Shown piece by piece: positions 10,858 to 21,539 of a stretch of 64,000 nucleotides of DNA. Below the pieces are notes generated by a model. It did no database searches. It saw only the letters and a list, made by a program, of their open reading frames with translations, and was not told where the DNA came from. Numbering within the stretch: position 1 is the first letter of the stretch; every line of letters starts with the position of its first letter. Both the position numbers and the translations under genes were made by a program. Source of the stretch: Hysterangium stoloniferum (Eukaryota > Basidiomycota > Agaricomycetes > Hysterangiales > Hysterangiaceae); the NCBI GenBank assembly GCA_015178975.1, contig WHVD01000084.1, forward strand, positions 1-64,000, in the 5' to 3' direction.

Positions 10858-11440
10858 TTGAACAGAAAGTGTTCGCAGAACGGAAAGTGTTCGCAGAACA
10901 GAAAGTGTTCGCAGAATGGAAAGTGTTCGCAGAATGGAAAGTGTTCACAGAATGGAAAGTGTTCTGAGCATGGAAAGTGTTCTAAGAACGGACACCCGTT
11001 ACAACAGAAACACCAGTTACAACAGAAACACCAGTTACAACGGAAACACCCTTTACAATGGTCACAAAAGAAAACAATGGTCACAAAAGAAAAGAATGCT
11101 CCCAAAAGAAAACAACAGTGTCAAAAGAAAACAACGGTTACAAAAGAAAACAAAGGTCACAAAAGAAAATAATAGTCACAAAAGAAAACAATGGAAAAAA
11201 AAAGTGGAAAACAACAGTTACAAAAGAAAACAACAGTGACAAAAGTGTAAGAATGGAAACTGTTTAAAGAACAGAAACCATTACAAAAGGTATTACAAAA
11301 GACAGAAAGAAATATTACAAATGGAACAATGGTTTCAAAAGGAACAATGGGTACAAAAGGAGCAACAGTTTCAAAAGGAGCAATGGTTGCAAAAGGAGTA
11401 ATGGCTTCAAAAAAGCAATGGTTTCAGATGGAGTAACTGA
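10858..11440. repeat. Minisatellites of H3
   Basis: Six or seven 18-bp GAACAGAAAGTGTTCGCA units (10862-10990), then short CACCAGTTACAACAGAAA units, then GTCACAAAAGAAAACAATG units to about 11240, and degenerate GGTTTCAAAAGGAGCAAT units to about 11440. Related words occur in the same order in H8. Confidence 0.88.
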
Positions 11441-11734
11441 ATAGAAATTGAGTTGATTCAACTGGAATTGATGTACAATTGACACAGCATTGATATGATA
11501 TAGCATTGATTGAGAAGAGGAGAACATTTATTAAGCATTCATGGAGCATTGATTGAGAATTGATAAACATTGAAGAAACATTAATAGAGCATGGATAGAG
11601 CATTGATATATTGTATTGTATTTTGATATATTTTATTGTATTTCAATTTATTCCATTTTATTTTGATTTATTTTATTCTATTTTTAAACATTTTATTTTC
11701 ATTTATTGTATTTTATCCAATGCTTGCGTGAGGG

Positions 11735-12265
11735 TGCGGGAAATACTCCCAAAAGGGGGCGGGGAATTCTCCCGGAAAGGTCATGGGAATGTGTTCTTGA
11801 GGGGTGCAGGAAATGGTCCAGTGAAGGGCGTGGGAAATGGCTATGTGAACTGCAAGGGAAATGCTTATGTGAAGGGCGCAGGAAATGTTGACATGAAGGG
11901 CGTGGGAAATGTTGACATGAAGGGCGCGGGAAATGTTGACATGAAGGGTGCGGGAAATTCTACTGGAAGTGCATGGGAAATGTGTCCATTAAGGCATATG
12001 AAATGGTTCCACACATGTGAGAAAGACTCCCACGCATTTCAAAAATGCTCCCGCGGCATCGGAAAATACCTCCGCCCACATGACATAATACTTCCATGCA
12101 TGTAAAAATACCTCCGCACATGTGATGAAATACTCCTGCACATGGACAAATACTTCCGTGCCCATCACAAAATACTCCTGCAGTGCCACAAATGCTCCCG
12201 CACTGTGAGAAAAGCTCCCACAGCGTCATTAAATACTCCCACAAGTGCAGAAATGCACCCGCACT
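11735..12265. repeat. GGGAAATG and TACTCCC subterminal repeats of H3
   Basis: First array: about ten ~24-bp units such as GAAGGGCGCGGGAAATGTTG (11735-11990). Second array: about ten ~22-bp units around AAATACTCCYGCRC (12010-12260). Both recur, in this order and spacing, in H4, H5, H7 and H8. Confidence 0.88.
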
Positions 12266-13143
12266 GACTAATTAAAGAGTTCAGGCGCTAGCATGCCCTC
12301 ACCAGGACAGCTCGCCCTCATCGGGATTTCTGGGCCTGATCAGGGAAAAACTCGGGTGCTCCGCACCCTTGCGAAAGGGTGCCTAGCGGTGCCTAAAGTG
12401 CCCACCACCCACCAAGCAACTTTACTTTATATGATTTCATTTTAATTTACTGTATTTTATTTTGTTTTATTGTGTTTTATTTTGAGTTACTGTATTTTAT
12501 TTTGATATATTGTATTTTATTTTGAGTTACTGTATTTTATTTTTATTTATTGTATTTTATTTTTATTTTATTTTTATTTATTATATTGCATTTTGATTTA
12601 TTGTATTTCATTTTGATTTATTTTATTTATTGTTTATACTTCTTGATTTCTCTTATTTTATTTTGATTTATTTTATTTTATTTTATTTGAATTATCCTAA
12701 TTTTATTGAGATTTTCCCAGAAATGCTTATAGACCCCCCCCCAGGGATATGTTAGGGCAGCCCCTACTACCTAGTATTCACACTAGGCTAGCAGGAGGGA
12801 ATCCGAAGATATATTAGAACTAATATATGTATATGTATACAAACAACTATGTATCTAACTCACCTAGCAGGAGGGAATCCAAAGAGAAACAGTCTAAGGA
12901 ATTCCTCCTGCAATGTGTGACCTATAGGCACCCAGTAGTCTAAAAATAACTCTACCTAATACAGAACAGGGGCCCTTCCCACAATGGAATACTAATGCTG
13001 CAAGCTTCTAAGTTAATCACCTACTTCTCAGAGGCATGTATTAGCCAGAGTAGTTGATATCTACAAGGAGAAGGAAAGTGATGAAAGGTATGGGGTTGGA
13101 CTGTGGCAGGAATCCTGCAGAAGTCAAGGGGTTGGCACTGGAG

Positions 13144-13508
13144 GAGGCACCCCAAAGTTTTTGGAGTTTGAAAACCTTCTGAAAATCCTAATATTTGGCC
13201 AAATTTTCTAAGAATTCTTTGAAATATAAATTGTTTGAAAATTTTAAGTTTTAATAAGATTTTCCAAAGTGGAGAATCATATCTGAAAACTTTAAATATT
13301 CCCATCAGGAAACTCTGACTAATTGATGTTTCCTTAGATTTCCTGTTATAAATATTTAAAGTTTTCAGATATGATTTTCCACTTTGGAAAATCTTATTAA
13401 AACTCAAAATTTTCAAACAATTTGTCATTTCAAAGAATTCTTAAAACATTTGGCCAAATATTAAGATTTTCAGAAGGTTCTCCAACTCCAAAAATTTTGG
13501 GATGCCTC
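13144..13508. mobile_element. Foldback MITE, ~365 bp
   Basis: Two arms of about 155 bp, inverted and imperfect, around a ~50-bp loop. The outer ends are GAGGCACCCCAAAGTTTT and AAAATTTTGGGATGCCTC; the inner arms meet near 13310-13350. The sequence is AT-rich and non-coding. It lies inside an LTR-W copy. I could not define a target site duplication, so superfamily is open. Confidence 0.8.
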
Positions 13509-13514
13509 AAGTGT

Positions 13515-14035
13515 GGGCAGAGATGAGTTAGGGGTTGAGATAGATAGGTCAGAGGTCAAGTGATAGATGGGTTGGAGCCTGTGGGCTCTGATGAGGTAAA
13601 GAGTGGTGTGTTTCAAAGAGGAGATTAGAGCGGAAATGTACTGAGATTACTGGGGAGAATCTAAGCTGATTTTGTGACTGGATTGTATGTACAACATCTG
13701 CCAGACTATATAGACTGTGGAATGTATAACATACCAAATCCAGTAATAATGAAATCTAAACTAATAAACATGAAATGAGATAAGTAAACACCAAACTTGG
13801 TGTTAGGAACAGAATGGAGCAGAGCAGAGTCTGAATCATGACAGGTCATTTGACCATAATGGGAATGGGGCTCAGTTAGAGAGCTGTTGGGTTTTCTGAG
13901 CAGGGTCCAGTGACTGGTGTGTGGGACAGTCAGAGATAGACAGGTGTGGGTCCTGGCAGGTATTCCAGTAAATGTGAAGGGTGTGGGTGCATATAAGTTA
14001 GTGCCCAGAGTTCAGCAGGTTTTCCAGTCATAACA
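13515..14035 (-). mobile_element. LTR-W solo LTR, 5'-truncated or diverged copy
   Basis: Matches the reverse complement of LTR-W (see 15384-16260): GGGCAGAGATGAG, the GATTGTATGTACAACATCTG word, CACCAAACTTGGTGTTAGGA, and the end CCAGTCATAACA at 14035. Part of the rest of the LTR (about 13100-13143) lies on the other side of the foldback MITE. Confidence 0.75.
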
Positions 14036-14779
14036 ACTCGGGATTTCAATAAGATGAGAAAATGGTGCTTCCTAGGTTCTGTGACAGAGGGTTTCCTGAC
14101 AGGATACAGTATGTGATCCTTCTCCAGAGAACTGGCATCAAAATGCCTCTGTTAAAGGATGTGGGAAATGCTTCCATAAAGTGTGCAGGAAATGCTTCCA
14201 TGAAGGTGTGGGAAATGCTTATGGAAGGCACAGGGAGTGTCATGGGAAATATGTCCATTAGGTGCATGTGAAATGGTTCTGTGCATTTGAGAAATACTCC
14301 CACATGTCACAAAATACTTTTCTGTGTGTTACAAATGCTCCCACAGCATTACACAATGTCACAGAATGCTCCCATTGTGCTAAAAAATACTCCTGTGAGT
14401 GCTGAAAAGCTCCGGCAGTGTTAAATATACCCCTACAAGTGTAAAAATCTTCCAGATTTGGTTCTGTGATGTGACAACAAAAGCTGAGTCACTAATGGTA
14501 CCTTCTATTTTTCCAGTGTCTTTTTTTTGCCCAGTTGGGATTTTTGCATATTTTTGCACCCACAACCCACTGAGCAAAATTCATTTATATGGACAAGCCT
14601 GGGAACCCTTGCTACACTGTGGGGCAGGCAGTTCACTTTGCAACCTGCCCCACTGCTTGCTGCGGGCTCTGGCTTGTTGGGGGGCTTTGTCATGTCAACA
14701 ACTCTTCAGTATTTCTGAGACTCATTCTTTGAGAAAGAAATCCTTGGAAAGAATGGAAAGTGTTTGTTCAGAGAACAGA

Positions 14780-15085
14780 ATCAATGGTTACAAAGGAGTC
14801 AACGGTTACAAAGGAATCAATGGTTACAAAGGAATCAACAGTTACAAAAGGAAACAATGGGTACAAAGGAAACAATGGTCACAAAGGAAACAATGGTTAC
14901 AAAGGAAACAATGGTTACAAAGGAAACAATGGTCACAAAGGAAACAATGGTTACAAAGGAAACAATGGTTACAAAGGAAACAATGGTTACAAAGGAAACA
15001 ATGGTTACAAAGGAAACAATGGTTACAAAGGAAACAATGGTTACAAAGGAAACAATAGTTACAAAGGAAACAATGGTTACAAAAG
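14780..15085. repeat. 18-bp minisatellite GGTTACAAAGGAAACAAT
   Basis: About 16 nearly identical units, preceded by a few GGTTACAAAGGARTCAAY units. Period 18 keeps several frames open on both strands; the resulting ORFs are not considered genes. Confidence 0.93.
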
Positions 15086-15383
15086 TTCCAATGGTTGAAT
15101 TGAATGTCAACTGCAAGTAATTATTGTGGTCACCTGAATTATTAATGTATTTTATTTTGATTTAATGTATCTTATTTTGATTTAATGTATCTTATTTTGA
15201 TTTAATGTATCTTATTTTGATTTAATGTATCTTACACATTGTATTTTATTTTGATTTATTATATTGTTTTTGGATTCATTGAATTTGAATTTGATTTATT
15301 TTATTTTATTTTCATTTATTGTATTTTATTTGAATTATTATGATTTTATTGAGATTTTCCTGGAAATCCTTATAGACCTCCCC

Positions 15384-16260
15384 TGTTATGACCAGAAATC
15401 CCGCTGGACTCTGGGCACTAACTTATATGCACCCACACCCTATACACACCAATTATCAGTTTACTGGAATATCTGCTGGACTCTGTATGTCAGACCTGTC
15501 CATGCTTGACCTTCATTACTTCATGTATCAGTCACCTGAATACTCACCAGACTCCGCTCCTGTCTATCCAACCCTGTCCCATGCACCAGTCGCTGGACCC
15601 TGCTCGGAAAACCCAACAGCTCTCTAACTGAGCCCCATTCCCATTATGGTCAAATGACCTGTTACGATTCAGACTCTGCTCCCGCCCCATTCCTGTTATG
15701 GTTTTACAACCTGTCACGATTCAGACTCTGCTCTGCTCCATTCCATTCCTAACACCAAGTTTGGTGTTTATTTATCTCATTTCATGTTTGCTAGTTTAGT
15801 TTTCATTATTACTGGATTTGGTATGTTATTCATTCCACAGTCTACAATATAGTCTGGCAGATGTTGTACATACAATCCAGTCAGAAAATCAGCTTGGATT
15901 CCCTCCAGTAATCTCAAGTACATTTTCCGCTCTAAACTCCTCTTTGAAACACACTGCTTTACCTTGTCACAGCCCACAGGCTCTGACTCATCATCTATCA
16001 CTTCACCTCCGACTTATCTATCTCAACACCTGACTCATCTCTGCCTGACCACTCAACTTCTGTGGGATTCCCACAGTCATCTCTCTGACCTCTCAACCCA
16101 CAAACCCCTCCCAGACTCCCTGGGATTCCCATCTGCCCATCTGAAATTGGACAAGACAATCTCGTGAGGGTGCAGCCTATAAGCTGAAGCCAAGTCCTAC
16201 TGGCTTTCCCACAGGTTTCTCTGGAAACCCTCCAATAAGCTCCATGCACAACTCTTAACA
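15384..16260 (+). mobile_element. LTR-W solo LTR, complete, with TSD TCCCC
   Basis: 877 bp starting TGTTATGACC and ending CTCTTAACA. The 5-bp duplication TCCCC is at 15379-15383 and 16261-16265, inside the conserved border sequence of H5, so insertion happened after H5 was in place. Neither a primer binding site nor internal gene lies next to it. Diagnostic words are CTAACACCAAGTTTGGTGTT and GTTGTACATACAATCCAGTC. Confidence 0.92.
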
Positions 16261-17024
16261 TCCCCCAGGGATATGTGATCTTTCTCCAGAGAACCAGCCT
16301 TAAAATCCCTCCATTGAAGGGCATGGAAAATGCTTCCATGAAGGGCAGGAAATGGTCCCATGAATGGCACAGAAAATGCTTATGTGAACAGCATGGGAAT
16401 TGCTTATGTGAATGGTATGGGAAATGCCTATGTGAATGGCACAGGAAATGCTTATGTGAATGGTGGGTGCAGGAGAGAGTCATGGGACATGTCTCCATTA
16501 ACGTGTGTGAACTGGTTCTATGCATGTGAGAAATACTCCCACAGCATGACAAAATACTCCCACATGTTTCAAAAATGCTCCCAGGTGTGTAACAATACTT
16601 CCATGCACATGACAAAGTACTCCCATGGCAATGGAAAATACTCCACACATGTGACATAATACTCCTGCGCATGTTAAAATACTCCCACATGTGTAACAAT
16701 ACTCCCATGGCAGTGGAAAATACCTCCACACATGTGACAAAATACTCCCACACATGCAAAAATACCTCTGCACATCACAAAATACTTCTATGCATGACAG
16801 AATACTTCCATGCCTGTCACAAAATAGTCCCATAATGCCACAAATGCTCCCAAGTGCAGAAATGCTCCCACACTGAATAATAATGACCTTCAAGCACTAA
16901 TGTGCCCTCACCATAGTCACACTCTCCCACACCAAAGGATTTGGGCACTCCATGCCCTCATGAATCAGGTGCCTCTGGTGCCTAAAAATGCCCACCAACC
17001 CACATACAACTTTACTTTCTTTGA

Positions 17025-19258
17025 TGGGGGCATTTTTGCCGGCATGGAAGTATGTATTTGTGGCTGCATAGGATCAATTTGCCTCTATGGGAGAATTTTG
17101 TGCTGCAGAGTATCTTTGCCAGTATGCGTCCATTTCTATCAGTACAGGAGCATTGCACTTTTTCCTGTATCCATTTTCCAGCAATTTTCCACACTCAAAG
17201 GAAAGCTAGAAGCCCACAGCAAAGCCTTGAGACTGCCACATCTTCTTCCTTCCCTCTCCCTTCCCTCTCCCTTCCCTCTCCCTTCCCTCTGTTTCCCAAA
17301 TTGCCATTGGCTATCCTGTGGAATATTTGTGAGGGGTATTGGACCCAATACAAAGGTGAGAAGAGCTTTCTATTTAATTATATTAAATTTTGCTTTTTTT
17401 AATTATTAAATATTATTATGCAGTCAGAATCTACCTCCCTCTGGGCTCTTTACTCTCCATATTTGGGGAATCTTTTCTTTGAACTATTTCTAAGCTCCCA
17501 AGGCAATATCAAAAGTGTGTTCAGCCTGTATGTATTGTTATTTAATTTCACCTTTCTTCCTGATTAAATAATTTATATCCAGTCTAAAGGCTCCTCTAAA
17601 ATTTCAGGTATGTTCCGAACTTCTTTAGATTGTTCTGAATTATTTACACATTGTTTTTGAATTTCGCCTATTTTAATTATTAAATATTATTATGCAGTCA
17701 AGATCTGCCTTCCTCCTGGCTCTCTACTCTCTGGATTGAAGGAGTCTTTTATTTTAACTATTTATAAGCTCTCAAGGCAATATAAAAGGTGTGTTCAGCC
17801 TGTACTTATTGTTATTTAATTTCACTTTTGGACTTGAAAATAATTCAAACAGTTGACATTCACCCTCATTGTGTGGCTTTTGTCATTCCTCCTGTACCCC
17901 AAGTAGGGAGTAGTGGCATGGCAGTATTAAAGGCTCAGTATACAGATTTACCACTATTACAACAACCTGTTCAGCAGATATATCCATCAGGCCATGCAGC
18001 TGCACAGTTTCAGGCACCAGTTTTGCAGTTAGTACCAAATCCCTAGCAGGGTCATCCACTATCACTTACAGCTGTCAAAAAACAACAGGCCCCAATATTA
18101 CAGTCAGTATAACTGCACCATGATGATCTACCAGAACATATAGCTGTCTGTCTAACAACCACAGACAATTGGCCCCACCTCCAGTCACAGTTAGCTCTGC
18201 CCTCCAGCCATTCCCTCACCTCCAGCTGGAAATGCATCTATACAACTACCACCACAATTTCGCCTCCAGCCTTTCCCCCACTTCTAGCTATTCTACAGGC
18301 TGCAGCCATACCTCCACCTCTACCTTCTCAATTAAATTACCCATTGGTCAGCAACCACTTATGGAGGCCAGGTTTTCAAGACATGGCTTGTGTAAGGCTG
18401 CCATCAATTGCAGCCTCACTAAGTCTCAGCCCAAGTATTGATAGGACTCGAGTATCTTTGTCAATGAACAGAGATGGTAGTACACAATAGTGACAGTAGA
18501 TAAACAATAATGAAAAAACTACTATGTGCATTTATCCTAATTATCTAAGGAAGCAGATACTAAATATTAAAGGTCTGTTGTGGTAAGTCTCACCAGGGTT
18601 AAAAATTGGGACATATGGACATACAGTGTTCAGACTGTGGAGCTTTGAATTGGATGGATGAGCATCTAGTAAGTGACTCTCTGAGACATCCAAATTTGGC
18701 AAGTGTTCCAAGGAAGGCAAGGTGATCCTTCCAAAACTTCAGCCAGTCCCTCAAAATTTAAGAGTCCTCCTGGAGGATAATACAGATAAAGAATCTGCAG
18801 GACATGGTGGAGTAATATAGTCCCTGTATAAATTTGTATCACCAATCACATGAACATTTGAGGACATAGCCAGAGACCCCAAGGTTCCATGTGAGGTTGA
18901 GTGATGAAGAAGGTGATACAGGTCATGCAGAACCCTCAAGACATTATTATTCAGAGATGGGGAGGCCACTTTCATCATATCCATGAAACACAAGCCATGT
19001 ATTCACCCCTTCATTATGTCATGCATTTCCCCAAGGTGAGTGTGGTTGGTCATATGACATACCATGCCAATAGAAATTGGCAGTCCCAGGCTGCACAGCA
19101 AAATAATGAAGTTGAAGATAAAGATAAAAGTCATAAAATGACCCAGTGTGAATACTATGCCTATTGCCTATTTACTAGAGTAAATGAAGCCAAAACCATT
19201 TTTTATGCACAAACGCTCTTCCAGAAGTATATTGTCAATGCCTGGGTAGTGACAGAGA
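17025..19258 (+). pseudogene. Helitron-2, truncated Helitron with decayed Rep N-terminus
   Basis: This is homologous to Helitron-1 but on the opposite strand. The leader (17200-17340) matches the reverse complement of about 6790-6910. A ~274-bp tandem repeat (17401-17674 and from 17675) matches the A/T-rich repeats near 6570-6800. From about 17900 the plus strand encodes remnants of the same N-terminal domain: MAVLKAQYTDLPLLQQP, then CSDCGALNWMDEHL (about 18625-18665), then DIIIQRWGG and ...YSPLHYVMHFPKVSVVGH (18940-19040), then NEAKTIFYAQTLFQKYIVNAW (about 19185-19250; shown in part). Frameshifts and stops are frequent. Homology stops abruptly at about 19258, just before the Rep domain. Confidence 0.82.
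17401..17830 (+). repeat. ~274-bp tandem repeat in the Helitron-2 leader
   Basis: The word AATTATTAAATATTATTATG and the following CTCTRGGCTCTNTACTCTC, AAGGCAATATAAAAG and GTGTGTTCAGCCTGTA recur about 274 bp apart. Equivalent in position to the tandem leader repeats of Helitron-1. Confidence 0.75.
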
Positions 19259-19660
19259 ATCTCTGGCGTTCGTTCGTGAGTTTGGGCGAGCAAATAGAGT
19301 CTATTGCGTTGCCACCGCTCTTTTGCGTGACCAGAAATAAATCGGGCCGTGCTCAAGCCGGCGGAAGCGAAATACATGCAGCGTAAATAGGGTAAGAGGA
19401 AGGGTGGGTGCGAAAATATAAGCAGAACTCGAAGTCTTTGAAGACTATCGAGTGCGGAATTGAGACGAGATGAGATGAGAGAAAGGGAAAACAAGTACCT
19501 ATCGAGTGCGGAATTGAGACGAGACGAGATGGGGAGTGTGGAACTAGGAATGCGGGATATATAGGATAAAGAACAATGAGAGAGAACAAAGAGGAAAGGG
19601 AAAAAAAGAACGATGAGTGGCGTAAAAAGTGATCGGGCATTGTTGTCCATATCACGTGCC
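19259..19660. other. CpG-rich insert of unknown origin
   Basis: This stretch has many intact CpGs (TTCGTTCGTGAGTTTGGGCG, CGGGCCGTGCTCAAGCCGG), in sharp contrast to the CpG-poor DNA on both sides. It starts exactly where Helitron-2 homology ends. A 54-bp-spaced direct repeat with TATCGAGTGCGGAATTGAGA is at about 19447 and 19501. The open frames across it are not convincing. It could be a fragment of a host promoter or of a younger element. Confidence 0.5.
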
Positions 19661-19945
19661 TCCTTCAGAGAACGTGGACAAATTATTTTTGTCCAAATCA
19701 GCAGAGGTTGGCATTTCTGAAGAAAAATCATAACTATTAGAATGAAGAAGGGAGGTGGATGTGAAGCACTAGAAGTGCAGGAGCTCAGATACAGACACAG
19801 ACACAGACAAGTGAATGATAGATTCACCAGTGCACACTATGGACCCACAACAGTACACAGGTTGTAGCTAATTGCCAAGTCACTAAATCTAATACTCACA
19901 CCTGAGACACATATCTAAGTAACAACTCCCACCAGAAAAAAATAA

Positions 19946-20539
19946 TCAAATCCTAAGAAGAACTTCAAGGGGACTGGAAGAAGGACATGGTGGTGGTGAA
20001 GACCTGTATGAATATTTATTAACAATGGTGAAAGATAAAACTTGTTCTGTTTGATGAGCAGTGTTGGTAGAGGAGGAGGAAAAGTATGGTGGCTTTGGAG
20101 GACAACTTATGACCCATTCCCTGACTTCTTGGGACATGTTATAGACACAAAATGCAGCAATATGACCTTGGTGACCACAATAGTGACAGTGACCTTCATT
20201 GGTAGGATCACACCAATGAAAACCTTTGTCATCTTCTAAAATAGGTGGTGGAGTAGTGTCTGACCTAAAGAATTGACTGGGTTGTTTCCAAACATTCCCA
20301 TGCCTTGGACCAGCTGCATATGCAACATTGACCAACTCAGATTTGATGGCAATGGCAGAGGAAGCTGAACCAATAGGAATCCCTTTGACATCAGAAAGAG
20401 AGGGTTCATATTTGGCAGTGAGAATGGAAGTATGAATGGTGTGAAAGGAAGGGTGAAGGTTCATGAGTGTGAAGGATGGACTGCAAAGAGTGCAATACTC
20501 TGGGAACTGAGTATTGCTTTGATTCCTTATTTTTTCCAT
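19946..20539 (-). pseudogene. Ty1/copia-type Gag fragment with zinc knuckle
   Basis: A 197-codon open frame with the CX2CX4HX4C zinc knuckle in CHYCGHQGHIAAFC (about 20185-20140), preceded by KGFHWCDPTNEGH and followed by YNMSQEVREWVISCPP. This combination is characteristic of fungal copia Gag proteins. Gag coats the retrotransposon RNA. No protease, integrase or RT follows in this orientation, so it is an isolated remnant; weak similarity may continue to about 19660. The first Met at 20539 is only the first ATG of the frame. Confidence 0.7.
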
Positions 20540-21539
20540 ATTTTATATTATTTTTCCTTTACTCCAAACACGAGATATATCTCACATTTAGTAGTGTCAA
20601 GGTCCATATATGCTTGTGGGCACATGAACAAGCCCACAACAGTGACATTTGTAATCATAGTAGTCACAACCTTAAGACACTTTTAACCCCAACAACCACC
20701 ACCTGCATCATGCAAGTATTGGTTTGGGATTCTGTCTCAATAACATTAACATTACCACACTTACATTTTGACCATGAGCAAAACTTCACAACTCATCTCC
20801 ATGGATAAACTTAGCTTAACAGGACACATCCCTCAAGCCGTTTGCTTCTTTCTCATAGTAGTAATGTTACTCTAACCCTCTCTCCCTATCAATATGTAAG
20901 TAATCTCTAATTGCACCTTGAGTTCAACCCTCACTCTTAAGTACTTCATCTCTTCAATCACACCTAGAGGTTGATCTTCACTTATAAGTGCTTTGTCTCA
21001 TTGATCACACCTTGAAGGTCAATCAATCCTACTTCTATCATTTGAGTAGTAGGTTATTATATCATTTACTTACTACTATCTTAATAAGTTGATCTCACTA
21101 TCACACTGTTACAAGTTGATATGTATTGCTCGCACATTGAGTGGTTAATTACTCAACTCTTCACAATGAGGAGGATATCCAACGTTTGACAATCATTGAT
21201 GATGCAACTCAAAGATATGAGGTTCTGGTGAGCACTTTCAATAGCATGGATGTAAATGTTGATGGATTTAGAAGGATTGTTATCTGAATAGTAACAATTT
21301 TCCTTAGACTTCAGTGTCACAGTAAGTCATGTGCCACATTTAACAGGTTATGGGCCTCATGCTCTAAGCACTCTAGTATGTATAATGCTTTGCAAACTTG
21401 CTTTCTTTGGAGTAAGTTTCAATATACTTTTCTTTATAACTCCCTGCCAGGCCCAGCCTTATTGCTGTTGCTAGTAGGGAGGAACCTGTACACTTTTAAG
21501 GCTGAGTTTCCCTTGAGACTACCATCTGGACCTCGAGTT
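20540..21539. other. Non-coding 1 kb, possible 5' LTR/leader of the copia element
   Basis: No credible gene. Pyrimidine-rich text with recurrent CACCTTGA/GGTCAATC and ATTGATCACACCT words at 20900-21060 looks like LTR/leader DNA of the plus-strand copia element that follows. I could not find a matching 3' LTR in the window, so boundaries are unproven. Confidence 0.35.

Larger units (their letters stand above)
10710..12434 (-). mobile_element. H3, non-autonomous Helitron derivative
   Basis: Plus-strand order: hairpin module (10710-10845), minisatellites (10858-11440), a short stretch with GAATTGATGTACAATTG and AT-rich DNA (11450-11715), GGGAAATG-type ~24-bp repeats (11735-11990), TACTCCC-type repeats (12010-12260), and a 5' block (12270-12434) with CACCCACCAAGCAACTTTAC. 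The element ends ATATGA at 12434 and then runs straight into the AT-rich block of H4. No gene is present. Confidence 0.65.
12757..14107. mobile_element. Composite insertion in H4
   Basis: It separates two halves of the border sequence that are adjacent in H5 (CAGGGATATGTGATCTTTC). The ends TTAGGGCAGCC... and ...CAGGATACA with flanks ATATG/GTATG suggest an LTR-type insertion. The left 250 bp have a 74-bp-spaced direct repeat of CTAGCAGGAGGGAATCC (12789 and 12863). The rest contains an LTR-W copy and a foldback element. No ORF of note. Confidence 0.5.
12435..14593 (-). mobile_element. H4, truncated and interrupted Helitron derivative
   Basis: The left part begins within the AT-rich block, so the hairpin module and minisatellites are missing. 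The AT-rich block and the conserved border GAGATTTTCCCAGAAATGC...CCAGGGATATG (12712-12756) are followed by a composite insertion up to about 14107. The element then resumes with ATGTGATCCTTCTCCAGAGA, GGGAAATG repeats (14160-14250), TACTCCC repeats (14285-14430) and a 5' block (14440-14593) that is closely similar to the 5' end of Helitron-1. Confidence 0.65.
14594..17024 (-). mobile_element. H5, non-autonomous Helitron derivative
   Basis: Plus-strand order: hairpin module (14594-14712), minisatellites (14760-15100), AT-rich block (15135-15350), border sequence (15349-15383, continued at 16261), GGGAAATG repeats (16318-16490), TACTCCC repeats (16528-16880), 5' block ending CTTTACTTTCTTTGA (17024). 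A solo LTR-W splits the border sequence and leaves a clean TCCCC duplication. No coding capacity. Confidence 0.7.

Noticed and set aside
19168-19827. Minus-strand 219-codon open frame
   Set aside because: It spans the Helitron-2 breakpoint and the CpG-rich insert and has low-complexity Ser/Leu composition.
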